Assembly (NCBI GenBank): GCA_021396245.1
Contig: WNYE01000130.1
Location: 1 to 64,000 of the forward strand
Origin: Sporothrix humicola
Lineage: Eukaryota; Ascomycota; Sordariomycetes; Ophiostomatales; Ophiostomataceae
DNA length: 64,000 nt
Direction: 5' to 3'
The notes beneath the pieces were generated by a model. That model did no database searches and was not told the origin of the DNA. It was given only the letters and a program-made list of their open reading frames with translations. Position 1 is the stretch's first letter, and each line of letters starts with the position of its first letter. Below, in pieces: positions 45,677 to 58,300 of this stretch. Both the position numbers and the translations under genes were made by a program.

Positions 45677-47907
45677 TGGGCTCGACTTGCGACTTCTGGG
45701 GCTTTTCTCACCGTCCATACCACTCAAACACGCGGAAATGCGGGGAGGTCTCCTCTCAGGCTCTCACAGGCCGCGACATGGCCGTCAAAGAGGAGGAGAG
45801 GCGAGTGAGATTCAGATGCGAGCCCGCCACTGAGACTGCTTCTGGGCCTAACTTTGCTGCGTCCATGCCTGGCTCGGCTGGCCTAGGCACATCACCGCGG
45901 GCACTACGGAGCACAGCCGGACTGCAAGGTTGCACTGAAAGGAGGAGAAAAAAGGAAGAAGAAGACATTTCGTTCTGCTCCTGTTTTGTTCATCTGCTTG
46001 ATTCGCCTGCCACACTCCGGAAGGCGGAGGCAAAGAAGTCCTTGAAACGACGAGCCCTTGACATTGGTTAGACGGCCTTGGAGTGCCCGAGATCCCGTCA
46101 GATCTAGAGCTCCTTCGCTGTTTTGCGCCTAGCGAATCCACGAGCAAAAGCGCTGTTTCCAACGGTCATAGAAGGAACCTGATATTGACTGATGTTCCTG
46201 GGATTTGTGTGTCCTTCCCAATAGGGCACCATCTTGAAACTGTTCTGTTTCCAAAGAGCCTGCAAGATACTGGGCCCAAGATACTTGGGACATAGACCAG
46301 GCTAGATCAACGACGGCAGCTATCAGAAGCAAGGAGCTGTCACCCCCCGCTAGTTTTCAGGTCCGCCTTGTTCTTTGGTGCCGCCATCGAAGCCATCGAG
46401 CGAAAAGCACCACAAATGGAGAAAAAAGAGCAAAAAAGTCCTCTTGTGGCTCGCACTATTCGACACCGTCAGAGGTAGAAGATGTCATCCCTGGCCAGAA
46501 AGATCTGAGCCCACTTGAGGACCACTGCACAGGTAAAAAAAAAAAGAAGACCAAAACAGAGTTTTCTTCCATGTTCTCTCACCACACCAGACTCCTCCTC
46601 CTCTTTACGCGTGTGGTGTGAGCGACCGCGTCATACGAACAAGCCCCCTCACCCTTGCATTAGTTATTCAAAGCGTGCATGAAAAGGTACACAAGTTTGT
46701 GCTGGGTCCCCTCGACTTGCATAACTGCACTAAGATCCATCGCGTGTGTTGTTACCTTTTTCTTTTTCTCTCGTCTCTTTTCCTTATTCCGTTCCAGTGC
46801 TCTGCATGTTGGATACGAATACGTTGCCCTCCTCTGGGCCTAGCTCAGATCAGCGCTCGCACAATTCCTTGCTGGAAGAAGGTGATCAGAAAACAGAAAA
46901 CAACGAGCAATGTCACACAAGTATCGAGGTATCAATGTACCAAAGTATTTTACGACGTACACGGAGCACAAAAAAGCAAACATGTCAACCGGAAGCACAA
47001 AAAACGTGACAGACCCGAAACGCAGACCCCCATGCGTTGGACAGCCAGCAGACAAAGAAAAAGCGGCCCCGGAAACACGGCCGGCTTCCGGCTTGCTGGA
47101 AAGGGCTGCTGGAAACAGGAAGCAAGGAGCCCGGCACCAACAACACCAAAAGCCAGCGATTTTCACACCAAAATGTCTCTCATGCAAGCTCTTTACGTCC
47201 TGAGGCAGAAAGTCGAATAATGACAGAAAGACAACAGACAAAACAGACCAGACTGGAGCTAAAGCCAAGCTAAAAAAGGTACGAGGGCTCTCGTCCAACA
47301 GCAGCACCAGGTACCTGGATACCTCCGCCCACTGAGCTGCAGGCTCATCCTCTGTTATCATGCAGTCCCTCGTACCTGGCCCAGCTGGGGCAAAAGCATG
47401 TGCAAGCCATTGGGATCCCATCGACTGCAGTTGACCTGCAGGAACCATGCAAGGTACAGAAGGCAAAAAAAGTGCAAGATACAAATAATAGGGCGAAAGA
47501 GACCTCGCAATTGGAACAAGAAAAAGACGGAAGCTCCGCACCCCGCTCTCACTGCATATGCCCAGCACGCCTCTGCAAAACCCAAAAGGCCCCAGAGTGA
47601 GTTTCGATAGGGTAAAGGAAAAGAGAAGCCAAAGACATGGGTGGACAAGACGGCAAGAAAAAAAGACTGAAAAACGTGCTTGTCCTATCTGCCCAGTGCC
47701 CACACAGGCGAGGAAGGCTGCGATAGGCCACTGCCGCAAAATCCTTCCACGCAAAAACGGGCGAATGTAGCTCAAAAGCTCGCGCACCAACATCCACATC
47801 CTACTGTGTACATCCACTTACGAGCTTCGAAGCACCAACGCCACAAGCTCGACGCCTCCACCTCACCTCACCTCACTTTGCTCGGCCAGTCGAATGTTTC
47901 CTACCGA

Positions 47908-47943
47908 GACTGGCTTGACTGGCGAGACTGGCGAGACTGGGTT
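47908..47943. repeat. Tandem 9-mer GACTGGCGA, four units
   Basis: Units at 47908, 47917, 47926 and 47935; the middle two are identical. Confidence 0.9.
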
Positions 47944-49429
47944 GCCCACGAATACGATACCAGAACCGACGAGGACACCGGCCAGCGTCGTGTTTTATTT
48001 TCTTCTTATTTCTTCTGTTGACTTCTGGCCTGGTTCTTGTCACTTATCACTTCCCAATTTTCATGTCCCCAAGTCCCAATGTCCCAATGTCCCAGCCTCG
48101 CACCAGCAAATTTCTCTGCCAGAAAATGATACCCTAGCCACGAGAAAAACCCAGTGGATATCTTGCCGGAGCAAAAACGGCGGCAGTTCACGAAGAGAAG
48201 GCCAAGAAGAAGGTGAAAAAAAAAAAGATGAAAAAGAAGCGGCAGAGTGGCAGTTGTTGCATCAAAGAAGGTTGGTGGTGGAGCCTTGATGCGTGGTCTG
48301 GGTCGTGGTGCCCTCGAACGGTCCTTGCCTCTTTGCTCAGGAATCAATCAATATGGAGACGACGAGACATGAAGACGACAAAACAACATGGGGAGGGCGT
48401 GAAGGTCAAGCTCGCAAGGTAGCCGACCCTGTTGCCTGTATCGCTTCGAACAGAGTCCCATCATCCCCATCCCATTATCACGGATCCAACTCCCGGAGCA
48501 TGGGTTGAGAGTGGGCTTTGCCCACTTGGGGGATATTCATTGGACTCTTGTTGCAGGGCCTGTGAAGACTCGAGAGAAACAGAGGCAGAAAAGCACAGAG
48601 GCAGAGAGGTTAGCAGTGATCCTCCGAGCAGTCCATTGGCGAGTAGCGCACCCATTCGGGAATAGCTCGCCGACAAGCAGACAAGCTCCCCTGCTCAGGT
48701 CCCAGTGCAATCGTTGCAACAGACTGGAGACTTGGGAAGAAGATACGCCCTGGCTAGTGGTTAGTGCTCTCTCTCTTTGCCTCTTACGGGTAAGCCGTTC
48801 CTCTCAATTGTCTGCCCGGGGCCTTGGCCGTCCTTTCCGCCCAAGACCCCAAGGGCCCGAGAGCAACGCTGGCCCAGTCGAGCCAGAGATGCTCGCCACG
48901 GTCTTGGGTTCGCAGGATTTTGTCCCCAGTGATCAGTGATCGAATGGCTTTTTGTGTGTACCAGTCCCTGTCTTTTTTGCTTGCGAGATCCGCCGTGGCG
49001 GACCTTTTTTAACTCGAAAAAAAATAAGCGAGAAAGCAAGAGGTCACAGCGATGGCTTCCCCCTCCAAGGTGAAGGTGAGAAAGGTCGACAACAGGCAGG
49101 CAATATCGCAAGTCAGCCCTTTTATTTTCTGGGGCTCTCGTGTTTGCTCGGGTTCTTCGGCCATGCATCTTATTTTTGACGAGTTTGTCTAATCATGTTT
49201 CTCTTGTCTCTCGACGATATCGGGCCCACGATATCGGTGGCCGGAACCTCCGTCGTTATCCATTATCGATTTTTACATCACCAACAGGCTCCATCGTGTG
49301 CTCCTTCGGCTTTTAGAGAGCCAAAAGAAAAGAAAGCCAAATGCCCAAACGACCCCCACTTGTTCAAAACACAAAAAGGCCAAAATGAAGTCCCAGCGGG
49401 TGCTCTATTTAGATCTGCATTATCGGGAC

Positions 49430-49465
49430 CTCTTTGGCTCCTTTGGCTCTTTTGGCTCTTTGGGC
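49430..49465. repeat. Tandem 9-mer TCTTTTGGC, four units
   Basis: GGC/GGG recurs at 9-base intervals with a CTTTT-like spacer. Confidence 0.8.
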
Positions 49466-52400
49466 GCACCCAAACGCCATTCATAGCTGGGCCAGCAAAT
49501 CGCCCAAGATGAAGCGATAAAACGATAATGCCTCATAGTTAGCCTATGATTGACAGACAGGCTGTATCTGAGGACTGAGGATCTATTTTCTGCCCTCGAG
49601 AAACGTGCAGTGCATGACCAGACGTCTCTCGACTTTGGGACAGAGGTAAATCCTCCGAAAGGCTGTGTTTTGTTTATGCACGCCCGTCCGTTTACCAAGC
49701 GCAGGTTCTAGGTAAGTAATAAAAGGTCCTGACCGCCGCTGCACAGCAACTCTTCCCATCTGTCTAAAAACCAGGTTGAAGTCGTTTGATCTTCACGACT
49801 GTCTGTGGTTTCCTCAGGCGATTGCTATTCTTGTCTTGATGTTCTCGGGGATCCGCCAAACACAAACATGTTCAATATTGGCATTCAAGCAAAGGACAAG
49901 AAACTGAAGCACTTTGCTTTGCCCCCAAGAAGACGACAAAAAGAAAGACCACACCATGTCGGGCCAAGCCCCAATACTTTCCGACGTGCTATGCCCACAC
50001 TGGAATGGCTGAATGGCCCTAAAATGGAAACTGGATGGTCCCCTCGAAGCCCTGGACGGGCCCTGTTGGCTGCGACACATCCCCCAGCCGTTTGTTCCTG
50101 AGCGGCCCGCAGCCGTGGACACACACATTTTGAGAGAAATTGCAAGAAAAAGCACCAAGAAAGAACAGGCAATAACAGACGCTAATGACGTTTTTACAAC
50201 TGCCACCCGCTGCTGAAAATGCACGGTGAACTTTCAGGGCATGCCACGCCTTTTTCCACTTGCCTTTTTGTTCCTGAATCCTAACTCAAAGAGACAAAGC
50301 GAACATGACAGCAGGTGAGTTCACTTACACGGGCATATGCTCACCCGTGGATGTCAATCGTATTGATTTTCATCATCTTCATCTTTCTAGTTTTGATTTC
50401 GATATTTTCCATGGCCAAATATCAATGAGGATCCTCTTATACAATATCCTTTAGCTTCCTTATTTTTCTCGTCATTCTTTCGTTTCTTATTTTGCATCGT
50501 TGCAACACTGCTTCCCGCCTTTGGAACATGAATGAGAACGAAAACAAAAATAGCTTCTCTGTGAAATCTAATATTGCAACAGGGCCGTCCCATATTCAAA
50601 CCAAAGCCAGACAAGCCAGGAACGCCAGGAACAAGCCCGCAAACTCCAACCACAAACGAAGCACAAACAGTGTTAGTGCTGTTGGCCCTGCTCACCCTCA
50701 TTATTCGTCTGACAGGGGCTGTTTTCTCGTCAACTGCAGTCTGCAGGACCTTTGCCTCTTTCATACAGCGACCATGCCGTTCACGGACTAGCCAACCGAC
50801 CCTGTTCCTTACCCAAAAGTTACCAATTCTCCCACCCCATCCACACCGTTACGCGTCGTATTTCGAACGGAGTTCCCAAGGACAATTGGCCAAGATGGCA
50901 GAAGATGGCAGGAAGTTCACCACTCTTCCTCTCTGTTTGGAAGGATCCCTGGGATTTTCTCGAACCATCAAACCATCAACCGTCGCCCATGGACTCTTGG
51001 TCCGGACGTCCACTCCCCCTCCCGGCCGTGCTCGGCCGTTGATGGTCTGCCTGCCAAAAGGCAAAAGACACGCCCTGTCATGCCATGCCATCCTTCCCTC
51101 CGTGCGATATGTGACAGAGTCAAGGGCACCCCCAAAAAAGTTTGGACCAAACAGACGGCGTGGCTGGGGGCGTTTGAGAATAGAAGGTGAGCCCCCAGAA
51201 GGAAAACAGTTTGGGGCTTGGGTGCTTTGGGTTGTCTGTTGGGAAACAGATTGTGTCTCTTCAGAGTTGCATTGCATGTTTTCCTTGCCCCGAAGGACGG
51301 GGTGTGCTCGGTGAGTTACAAACAGAAAGTATCTTTCTGTTGCCTTTCCTGGCAATGTCAGACAAGGTGAGTGAAATGCATATTGGCAATGTTTATTACA
51401 GTGCATGGAGGTTTATGCTGAGCAGGAACAGGGCCACGACAACAATCGACATAATTCATCAGAAGAATAGTCAGACTGAGAGTGCAAGTCCCCGCACGGC
51501 GCGGTGTCGCCAAGAACACCGAGATGTCTTCTTCCCTTCTCTTCTCTGACTTTTGCTATCTGCTCGACTAGACAAAATGCCCGAATATCTCACGGCCACA
51601 GCCGTCTCACTCTTGCCTATTCCCTTTCAATCGCAAGCTTCGACAACAAGAGTCTCAAAGAGGAAGTCAAGAGAAGTGCAGAAAGACTGCAGACTGCATG
51701 CTGCCCATTTGCGAGGGAACGTCGCAATTTCAGGGTTCTAGGGTTCGCTTATTGCTAGTGGGAACAGAGTTGTTTAGCGGGCTTTTCTGACAAGGGACTT
51801 CACCCAGACGAAAGGCAACTGGGAATGAAGGATAGCAAAAGGGAATGAAAAGAAGCAAAAAAGAAGCAAAAGGAAGGATTCCTCAACTCCTAGGCGGCCG
51901 CCCAAAAGACGCCAACGACGCCAAAGTCACCAAAGTCGCAAAAAGACTCCAATCTGCCTCCCACCCCAGTGCTCGTTTGGGGCAAGTGTCGACGGGTAGT
52001 GCGAGTTTCTGGGAGAAGGAGAGTCGGAAAGTGGGGGAGAGAGATAAGGAAGACGGAGACAGGAGCACCAAAAACGACACACTCTTGACACTCAGACACT
52101 GTTGACAGACTTGACAGTTTGAGTCTTGACAGTCTCTCCACACGGAGTATTATTGCAATTTGTGGCGCCTTTCGCCTGTTCGTCTCGTCTGCTCGCCTGC
52201 AAACTCAAACTCAAACTGGGGAAGGAGGCGAACCATCTCGAGACGAAAGATATGGGGACAAGAAGACAGAATTGCTATGGGGTCGTTGTTTATGAAGAAA
52301 AGGCACAGACCAACAGTGTATCCGGCCGTGGCCGACACGAACCACGAAAATCGTGTGCAGGGATTTCTTTTTATTTACTTTTGACTGTTCGTCTCGTTGC

Positions 52401-55350
52401 CTTCCTTCTCCATTTGGTGCACACATCGCAGAGTGGCCATCGAGACGGGGAAAAGAAAATCTCAAAGCAAAGCCGGGGCCAACAGAGGGTCGGACCAGCG
52501 AGAGGCCTGCCCCAGCCAGGCCAGGCCAACAGGCCCGGAAGGATTCTGGAGAGATGGCGATGGGACAGCAAGTGCACAGAGAGACAGAATGGCAGGCAGG
52601 CAAGTTAACGCAAGAAGCAAAGATGGGCGTTGACAGGGAAGGCAAAAGTCGACGACAAACCAACCCCCAGCCTGTGGCGTTTCTGAAGAATTGAAAAGCT
52701 GGCAAGACGCAGTGGGTGGCCACTGCCCAGGACAAAAGAGGAAAAAGAAAGCCAGGCGAGAGATGGCGAGAGGAGCAAAGACTTTTCTTGATCCTGCACA
52801 ACCCCAGCATGGCCGAGGCCAGATTCTCACGTCCGAGTTTTGTTGGAGCTTCTTGGTGGCGGAAGGCGGAAGATGGACGAGGGAAGGATTCACGATAGCT
52901 TCCTTTTGAGATGGAATGTCAGGATGTCAAATGGGAGGATTGGGGAGAAAGTGTTCCTTGGGAATGTGGGCTAGCGCTCCAACCCCAGATTTTGATTTTG
53001 TCCCCAGTGGGTGGACTCTTATGCTGTCAAGTTGACTGTCGCAGACAGCTTCTCTTCTCTTCTTTTTTGTCTTTTTGTTTCTCACTCTCTCCCAACTGCT
53101 AATGGTTTTCCCGCTCGTATCTTGGCGTCAGATATTCTGCAATGGGCTTTCTGTTCGTTGTGTTTGTCGAACGTCGACTGTCGTTTCTGTAGGTGCAGGC
53201 AAAAAGACAGGGTAGGAATTGGCGTTGGACAGTCAAGCACATGAAAATTGCAAGTGAGAAGAGGACACAGAAAAAAAAGAAGAAAAGACGACCAAAAGCG
53301 CACTAAGACCCTGGTCCTGCATGACGCTAGTGCAGGAACGGGGCGGAGGAAAAAGCAAAGAAAACGACGAGGCAGGCAAAAGACAGGCCAGGGTCGCCGT
53401 GAGAGAGGAGATTTCATGAGAAAGCAGACAAGACACAGACAGTGACAAGGAACGAAGGAAGGCCGTCCCAGCCAATTGGGGCCGTTTCCGTCCGGAGAGG
53501 AAAAAGGAAGTTGGCCCAGCACCAGAACAACACCAGGCAGTGGCCGCCGTTGCAGGCCCTCTCAGTAGAAGTTTCAACGGTACTCGTATCTTCAGTTGGT
53601 GATTGCTGGGCGTTGGTGACTGTTACTTCCTTTTGGTTGCCTCTTGCCTTTTGCCTCTCATCACAACCGTCTGTTCTCTCGCATCTCCTCTCTCTTCTCC
53701 AGGTGGAGCCGACCCGTTCTGGAGCTCGAGTTTGAGTTTGAGCTTGTTCACTTTTTCGTTTCTCTTGCCTCTTCTTCCTTTTCCCTCTTTCTCTCCTTCC
53801 CATAATAGGAACCTCCCGAGCGGGCGCCAGGTCTGTGCAGCCCCCGGTCAGTTCTTGCAAACTCTGTTCTTCCTGTCGATGCTGTGGCGAAAAACATACC
53901 CATGTCAACAAAAAGAGCGAGCAAAAGAGTCTTGCGAGTCAAACTTGACAAACGACTGAGTAAAAAGTCGAGACAACCAGAGAGGACTCTGAGAGGCAAA
54001 AAAGTGGACAGACCCCAATTTCCGACTATTATTACGGAGCCCGGAGGAGAGCCCGGATTTCGTTTTGTTTCTAACAATAATGATCTCTTTTTTCGCCTCT
54101 TTCCTTCTGGGCTCGTCTGGGGGTGGAGAACTGCGCGCGGAGTCATGCCGTTTACGATTCAGTTTCCTTTGTTGTGGCGAGTTCGTCTTGAAGTTTGTTT
54201 ATTTTTATTTTTACTTTTGTTTTTTACTATTCTTTTTTTTTCTTGCCTTTTTTGTCTTTGCAATTTACCATGCATCGTCTCGTCTGCTCTTGTCCCTCGT
54301 GGTAGCGTTCCATGGCCTTCTACAGGGGACTGCCTCATCTCGGCATATCTCTTTTCTGTCTTCATCTTGCTCTCCGACTTGTTTACACACCCCGCCAAGA
54401 AAAAGAAATAACACTGAAAAATAAAAAAGCACGGGCATCTGAAATCGGCAAGATGCTGCACGAACGCCGAACGGTAACAAAAATTACAATGGCTATTGAA
54501 GAATCCGATGCCACGGGGCTCCGTTGAGGTCCGTGATGGCCTTGCCTGAAGAAAAGAAATGAAAAAGAAATACACACGCCTTCACAAGTGAAAGAGGAAA
54601 CGGCTTCGTGTGTGGAGTTGACTTCACAGCAATTGAGCCAACATTGATTCAACTGTCGACGACCACAACTGAGACATCTCACAAGCCCAAAGACGTTGGC
54701 GGGTTTCGTCTCCACGGTCTTGGGTTTGGTCCCTAAAGTCTTGGACAAAGAAGACCCTGTTGAATTGATTTCACTTGTGCAATTGACTTATAAGTATATG
54801 AATTACATCGTACTTTTTCCACTCTTGATGGCTTGCCTTTTTCCTCTTCTCTCTCCTCCGCTCAAAGAAACGACGAGTAGTGTGAAGGAGAGCGATAAAG
54901 ACAGCCCGCCTCGTCCGCTTTCCCTGCTTTCCTTGATTTCCCCTCATTTTCAGAGATAGTCACGGCAAAGGATTCCAGATGCAGGCACATTTCTCGCGGG
55001 AATTGAGAGAGTAGTGTCGAAAAAAGAAGAAAAAATACCATGTCAAACACATGTTTTCCATGCATCGCCCGGCTTTTCTCTCGCTGTTCTTTTGTCTTAT
55101 TGTGTCAGTATATCCACATTTCTCACCATGTTGTAGACATTGAGATTTCTTCTCTCCGTGAGTGGCAGGTGAAGTTGAAGATGAGGCACGTTTTGGCAGT
55201 TGCTTGTCAAAGGCTTGTCAAACGGTTCATGTCACCTTCCACAAGAAGCAAAATGTGGGCATAATCAGAAACTAAGACTCTGGGATTCCCGGCTTGGGTC
55301 GCTCCGTGAGGAGAAGAGGAGCAGCGAAAAGGGCCGCGACTAGTGTTGAT

Positions 55351-55385
55351 GGACGATGGACATGGACGATGGACATGGACGGTGG
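55351..55385. repeat. Tandem 13-mer GGACGATGGACAT
   Basis: Two exact units (55351-55363, 55364-55376) plus a partial third. Confidence 0.95.
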
Positions 55386-58300
55386 TCTGGGGAGGCGATA
55401 GCAATGATACGGAGGGAGTGAGATTCAAGATACATCCTGCTGCAAGATACATGATAACCAGCCTTCTGGAAAAACGAAACTGCAGTCTCTTGGTATCATC
55501 TCTCTCACTGGCTCTCCAATTTACGAGATGGAGAAAAAAATAGCGTCTTTCTTGAGACGAGACGCTAAATTGACAGACCCAGCGACCCTCTGAAGACCCT
55601 CTTTCTCTTGCTCTTTTCCTGCAGAGAAAGATGGCTTCCCAGCACTTCCCTGCTAGCTCCAACAAGCCAGGAACAGGAAACCAATTGTGAAAAAATGCGG
55701 AGAAGGGACAAGGCCGCCGGGAATTTCACCGAACGGGGCCCAGTGAAGGGCCTTCAAGTTAAGAACCAGCCTGCCCAGAGAACAGAGAACGAATCTGCGG
55801 AGAACGGGTTATGACGAAAGGGGAAAGAAAAGGCGCCAGTAGTTTTTTAAAGTCGACGGGTACGATGGAGACTGAGGAATGTGAGGAGAAGCCTAAGAGG
55901 AGAGCAAAGGCAAGTCCAGAGCTTTGCGAGCCCAATCGACGACCAAAGACGACCAAAGAGGCCAAGATCTTCCCACGTGGGTCTCAAACACAAGCTGAGT
56001 GCAAAGCCAAGCAGGTGAAGATGCAGTTGAATGGAAAGACGAAGATGAAGAATTCCAGAGAACAGGAAACAGGAAACGGTTCATGCACAAGAGTAGACAA
56101 AATGTCAGACGAGATGTCGGAAACAAAGCGTCGGAAACGAGCAGTCCCACTGACACACTGACAACATTTTCTTTTCTTCCAGAAAACAGAAAAAGAGGAC
56201 CCCAAGAGCCAGAGCCACAGCATTGGGGGCCGGCAGATGCAAATGAAACTGATGGAGGGTGAGAGTTCAGTAATTCGAGAAAAGAAACGACAAAAATGAC
56301 GAAAGAGGACAAGACAAGACACGCAATGTCATGGAATCCATATTTTGAATTTTCAATTGGAGATTGTGGCCATCGATGGTTGTGCTCATTTCTGCAGTCG
56401 CCAGTCCAGGATGGAGACATTGAGACACCAAAAAGCCCGCGGCCCTGGATATGGACAGAGATAGTGGAGGACGAGGACCCAGAAGACCAGTCATCAAAAG
56501 AGTGGAGGACTCCACTGTTTCGTTGTAGGATCTCACTTCTCTCTGGTCTCGTTCTCGCTTTTCTTTACGTAAGTTTGCGATTGCGACGTAAAGGTCTCCA
56601 AGCACGTGTTGGCCGTTGTCGTAGTGTGCAAATACGTCGTCGCATTCATTTGCAGCGTTCTCTTTTCTACGACGCATTTTAAGGAACCTTTGTGGCCCCA
56701 TAATACGAGAATGGAAGATGAGGATTTGTTCTGGAAATTGACGACCAGACCTGAGGAAATGACAATTTGATAATGAAAAGGTTAAAGCAACAAAAAATGG
56801 GAATCATTAAATTCGACTGCAAAAAACTGTTATTTCCATTTCGTACGGAATTGTGCCAAAAGCTGGAATGTGGTCGCAGGTGGCAGGGCAGGGGAGTGCA
56901 ATAGGAATGAAAATTGGGAAGGAAGGGGGCAAGGGAAGAAGGGGAAGGGAAGGGAACGGGAGCGTCCCGCTGCCCGCTCCGCTACAGCTTAGAACCTTTT
57001 TGGGCAGGCTCGACCCAGTCCCCAGCCATTGCTCTTTCCAAATTGCACTTGCACTTTTGGCGGAAAGTGCAATTTCGCATTCTTGGGTTCGGCCGTTGAC
57101 AACGGCAATCGCAGCTGGGAACCAACTGAGACATTTTGGAACAAAGGAACAAAAAAGAAAAAGAAGAAAAGAACACTCCAAGAACACTTCAGCTGTCTTC
57201 TAGTGCAAAAACAAGCGAGAGAAAAGAAGCCAGAGAGACAAAGCGGCGCCAAAGCCGGTTGTTTACTTTACAGTTGTCAGAGTTTGAAGATTTCTGCATC
57301 TTCGTTTACTCTTCTTGTCTTTTTTGCCTCCCAATCTCGGAAAAGGACTTCATCGCGATCTCTTTTATCGTTCTTGGAATAGTTTAGAATAGTCCTTCGC
57401 ACGGAGAAGGGGGTGGTCGAACGGACGAAAAGGATTCATTAGATCAGGAAAACGCGTGCCTTGGACAGACACTGACAACGGCAGAGTTGACAGAACCACG
57501 AGAAAGAAACGTGGCCGAACAGACATGCAGCCAGAAATGCGGCCAAAAAGCACATGGACCAGTGTGTGAGCGAGAAGAGAGAAGCTCGGCGTAGTTATTG
57601 GCCAATGTTGATGCAAACCAACAAACCAAAAACGCATGGGCCATATGGACGCAAGAAGCTGAAAGAAGCTGAAAAGTAAAGGCAAAAAGGCAAAAATCAA
57701 GATTTACGAAATGCATCATGTCGAAAGAGGACAAGCAGCGATATCACGGATGAAGAGACCCATCTGTGCAGGGGCATCATGGGCATCATGGGCGTGAAGA
57801 TATGGAGTACGGAGAACGTCGTCGATGAATCATGGCCCTTGACGTAAAAGGTGCAAAAGAACAAGACACAGACCACGAAAAGACAAAGACGGCGATGAAG
57901 ATGCCCACTTGGTAAACAAACAGACGAGGACAAGAGAGAGAAGGACGCCGCAAGATGAAGCTACAGATGAAGCTAACAGGCTTCCAAGAAGTCCATGCAC
58001 GAATCCCAATTTGCCATTGTCCTTTCTGGCTTTCCTGGCCTGAATATCGCCTCTTGTGGACGGTCTGTTCGCCGGGGAAGACAAAGCCCATGTTTCCTAG
58101 CAAAGAACCAGAGAACCCCACTGGCAACGCCTTTCCTGAAGGGAGAACTCGCCGTCGCAAGCCATGGCCAGCCTGTGGCTAGTGTGCGAGTTGATTCGTT
58201 CGTGATGGTGTGTCCCCTGCATTTTGGTGAGTTTTTGGTGTTTTCATGTCTCGTTTGCCTCTCTCATTTGGGCCAGATGCAGAGGGTCTTTTAGCGTCCT

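Larger units (their letters stand above)
42091..53000. other. Gene desert, segment 2
   Basis: Mixed composition, no supported gene. The longest open frame is about 319 codons from ATG 47799 to 46840 on the minus strand, with no known domain. Most exact CAAGATAC copies are in or close to this segment. Confidence 0.5.

Noticed and set aside
55811..56682. Two consecutive plus-strand frames (116 and 128 codons) with a GTAAGT near 56569, as a possible spliced gene
   Set aside because: Lys/Arg/Glu-rich purine-biased translation without a domain, and no matching acceptor and downstream exon could be fixed.
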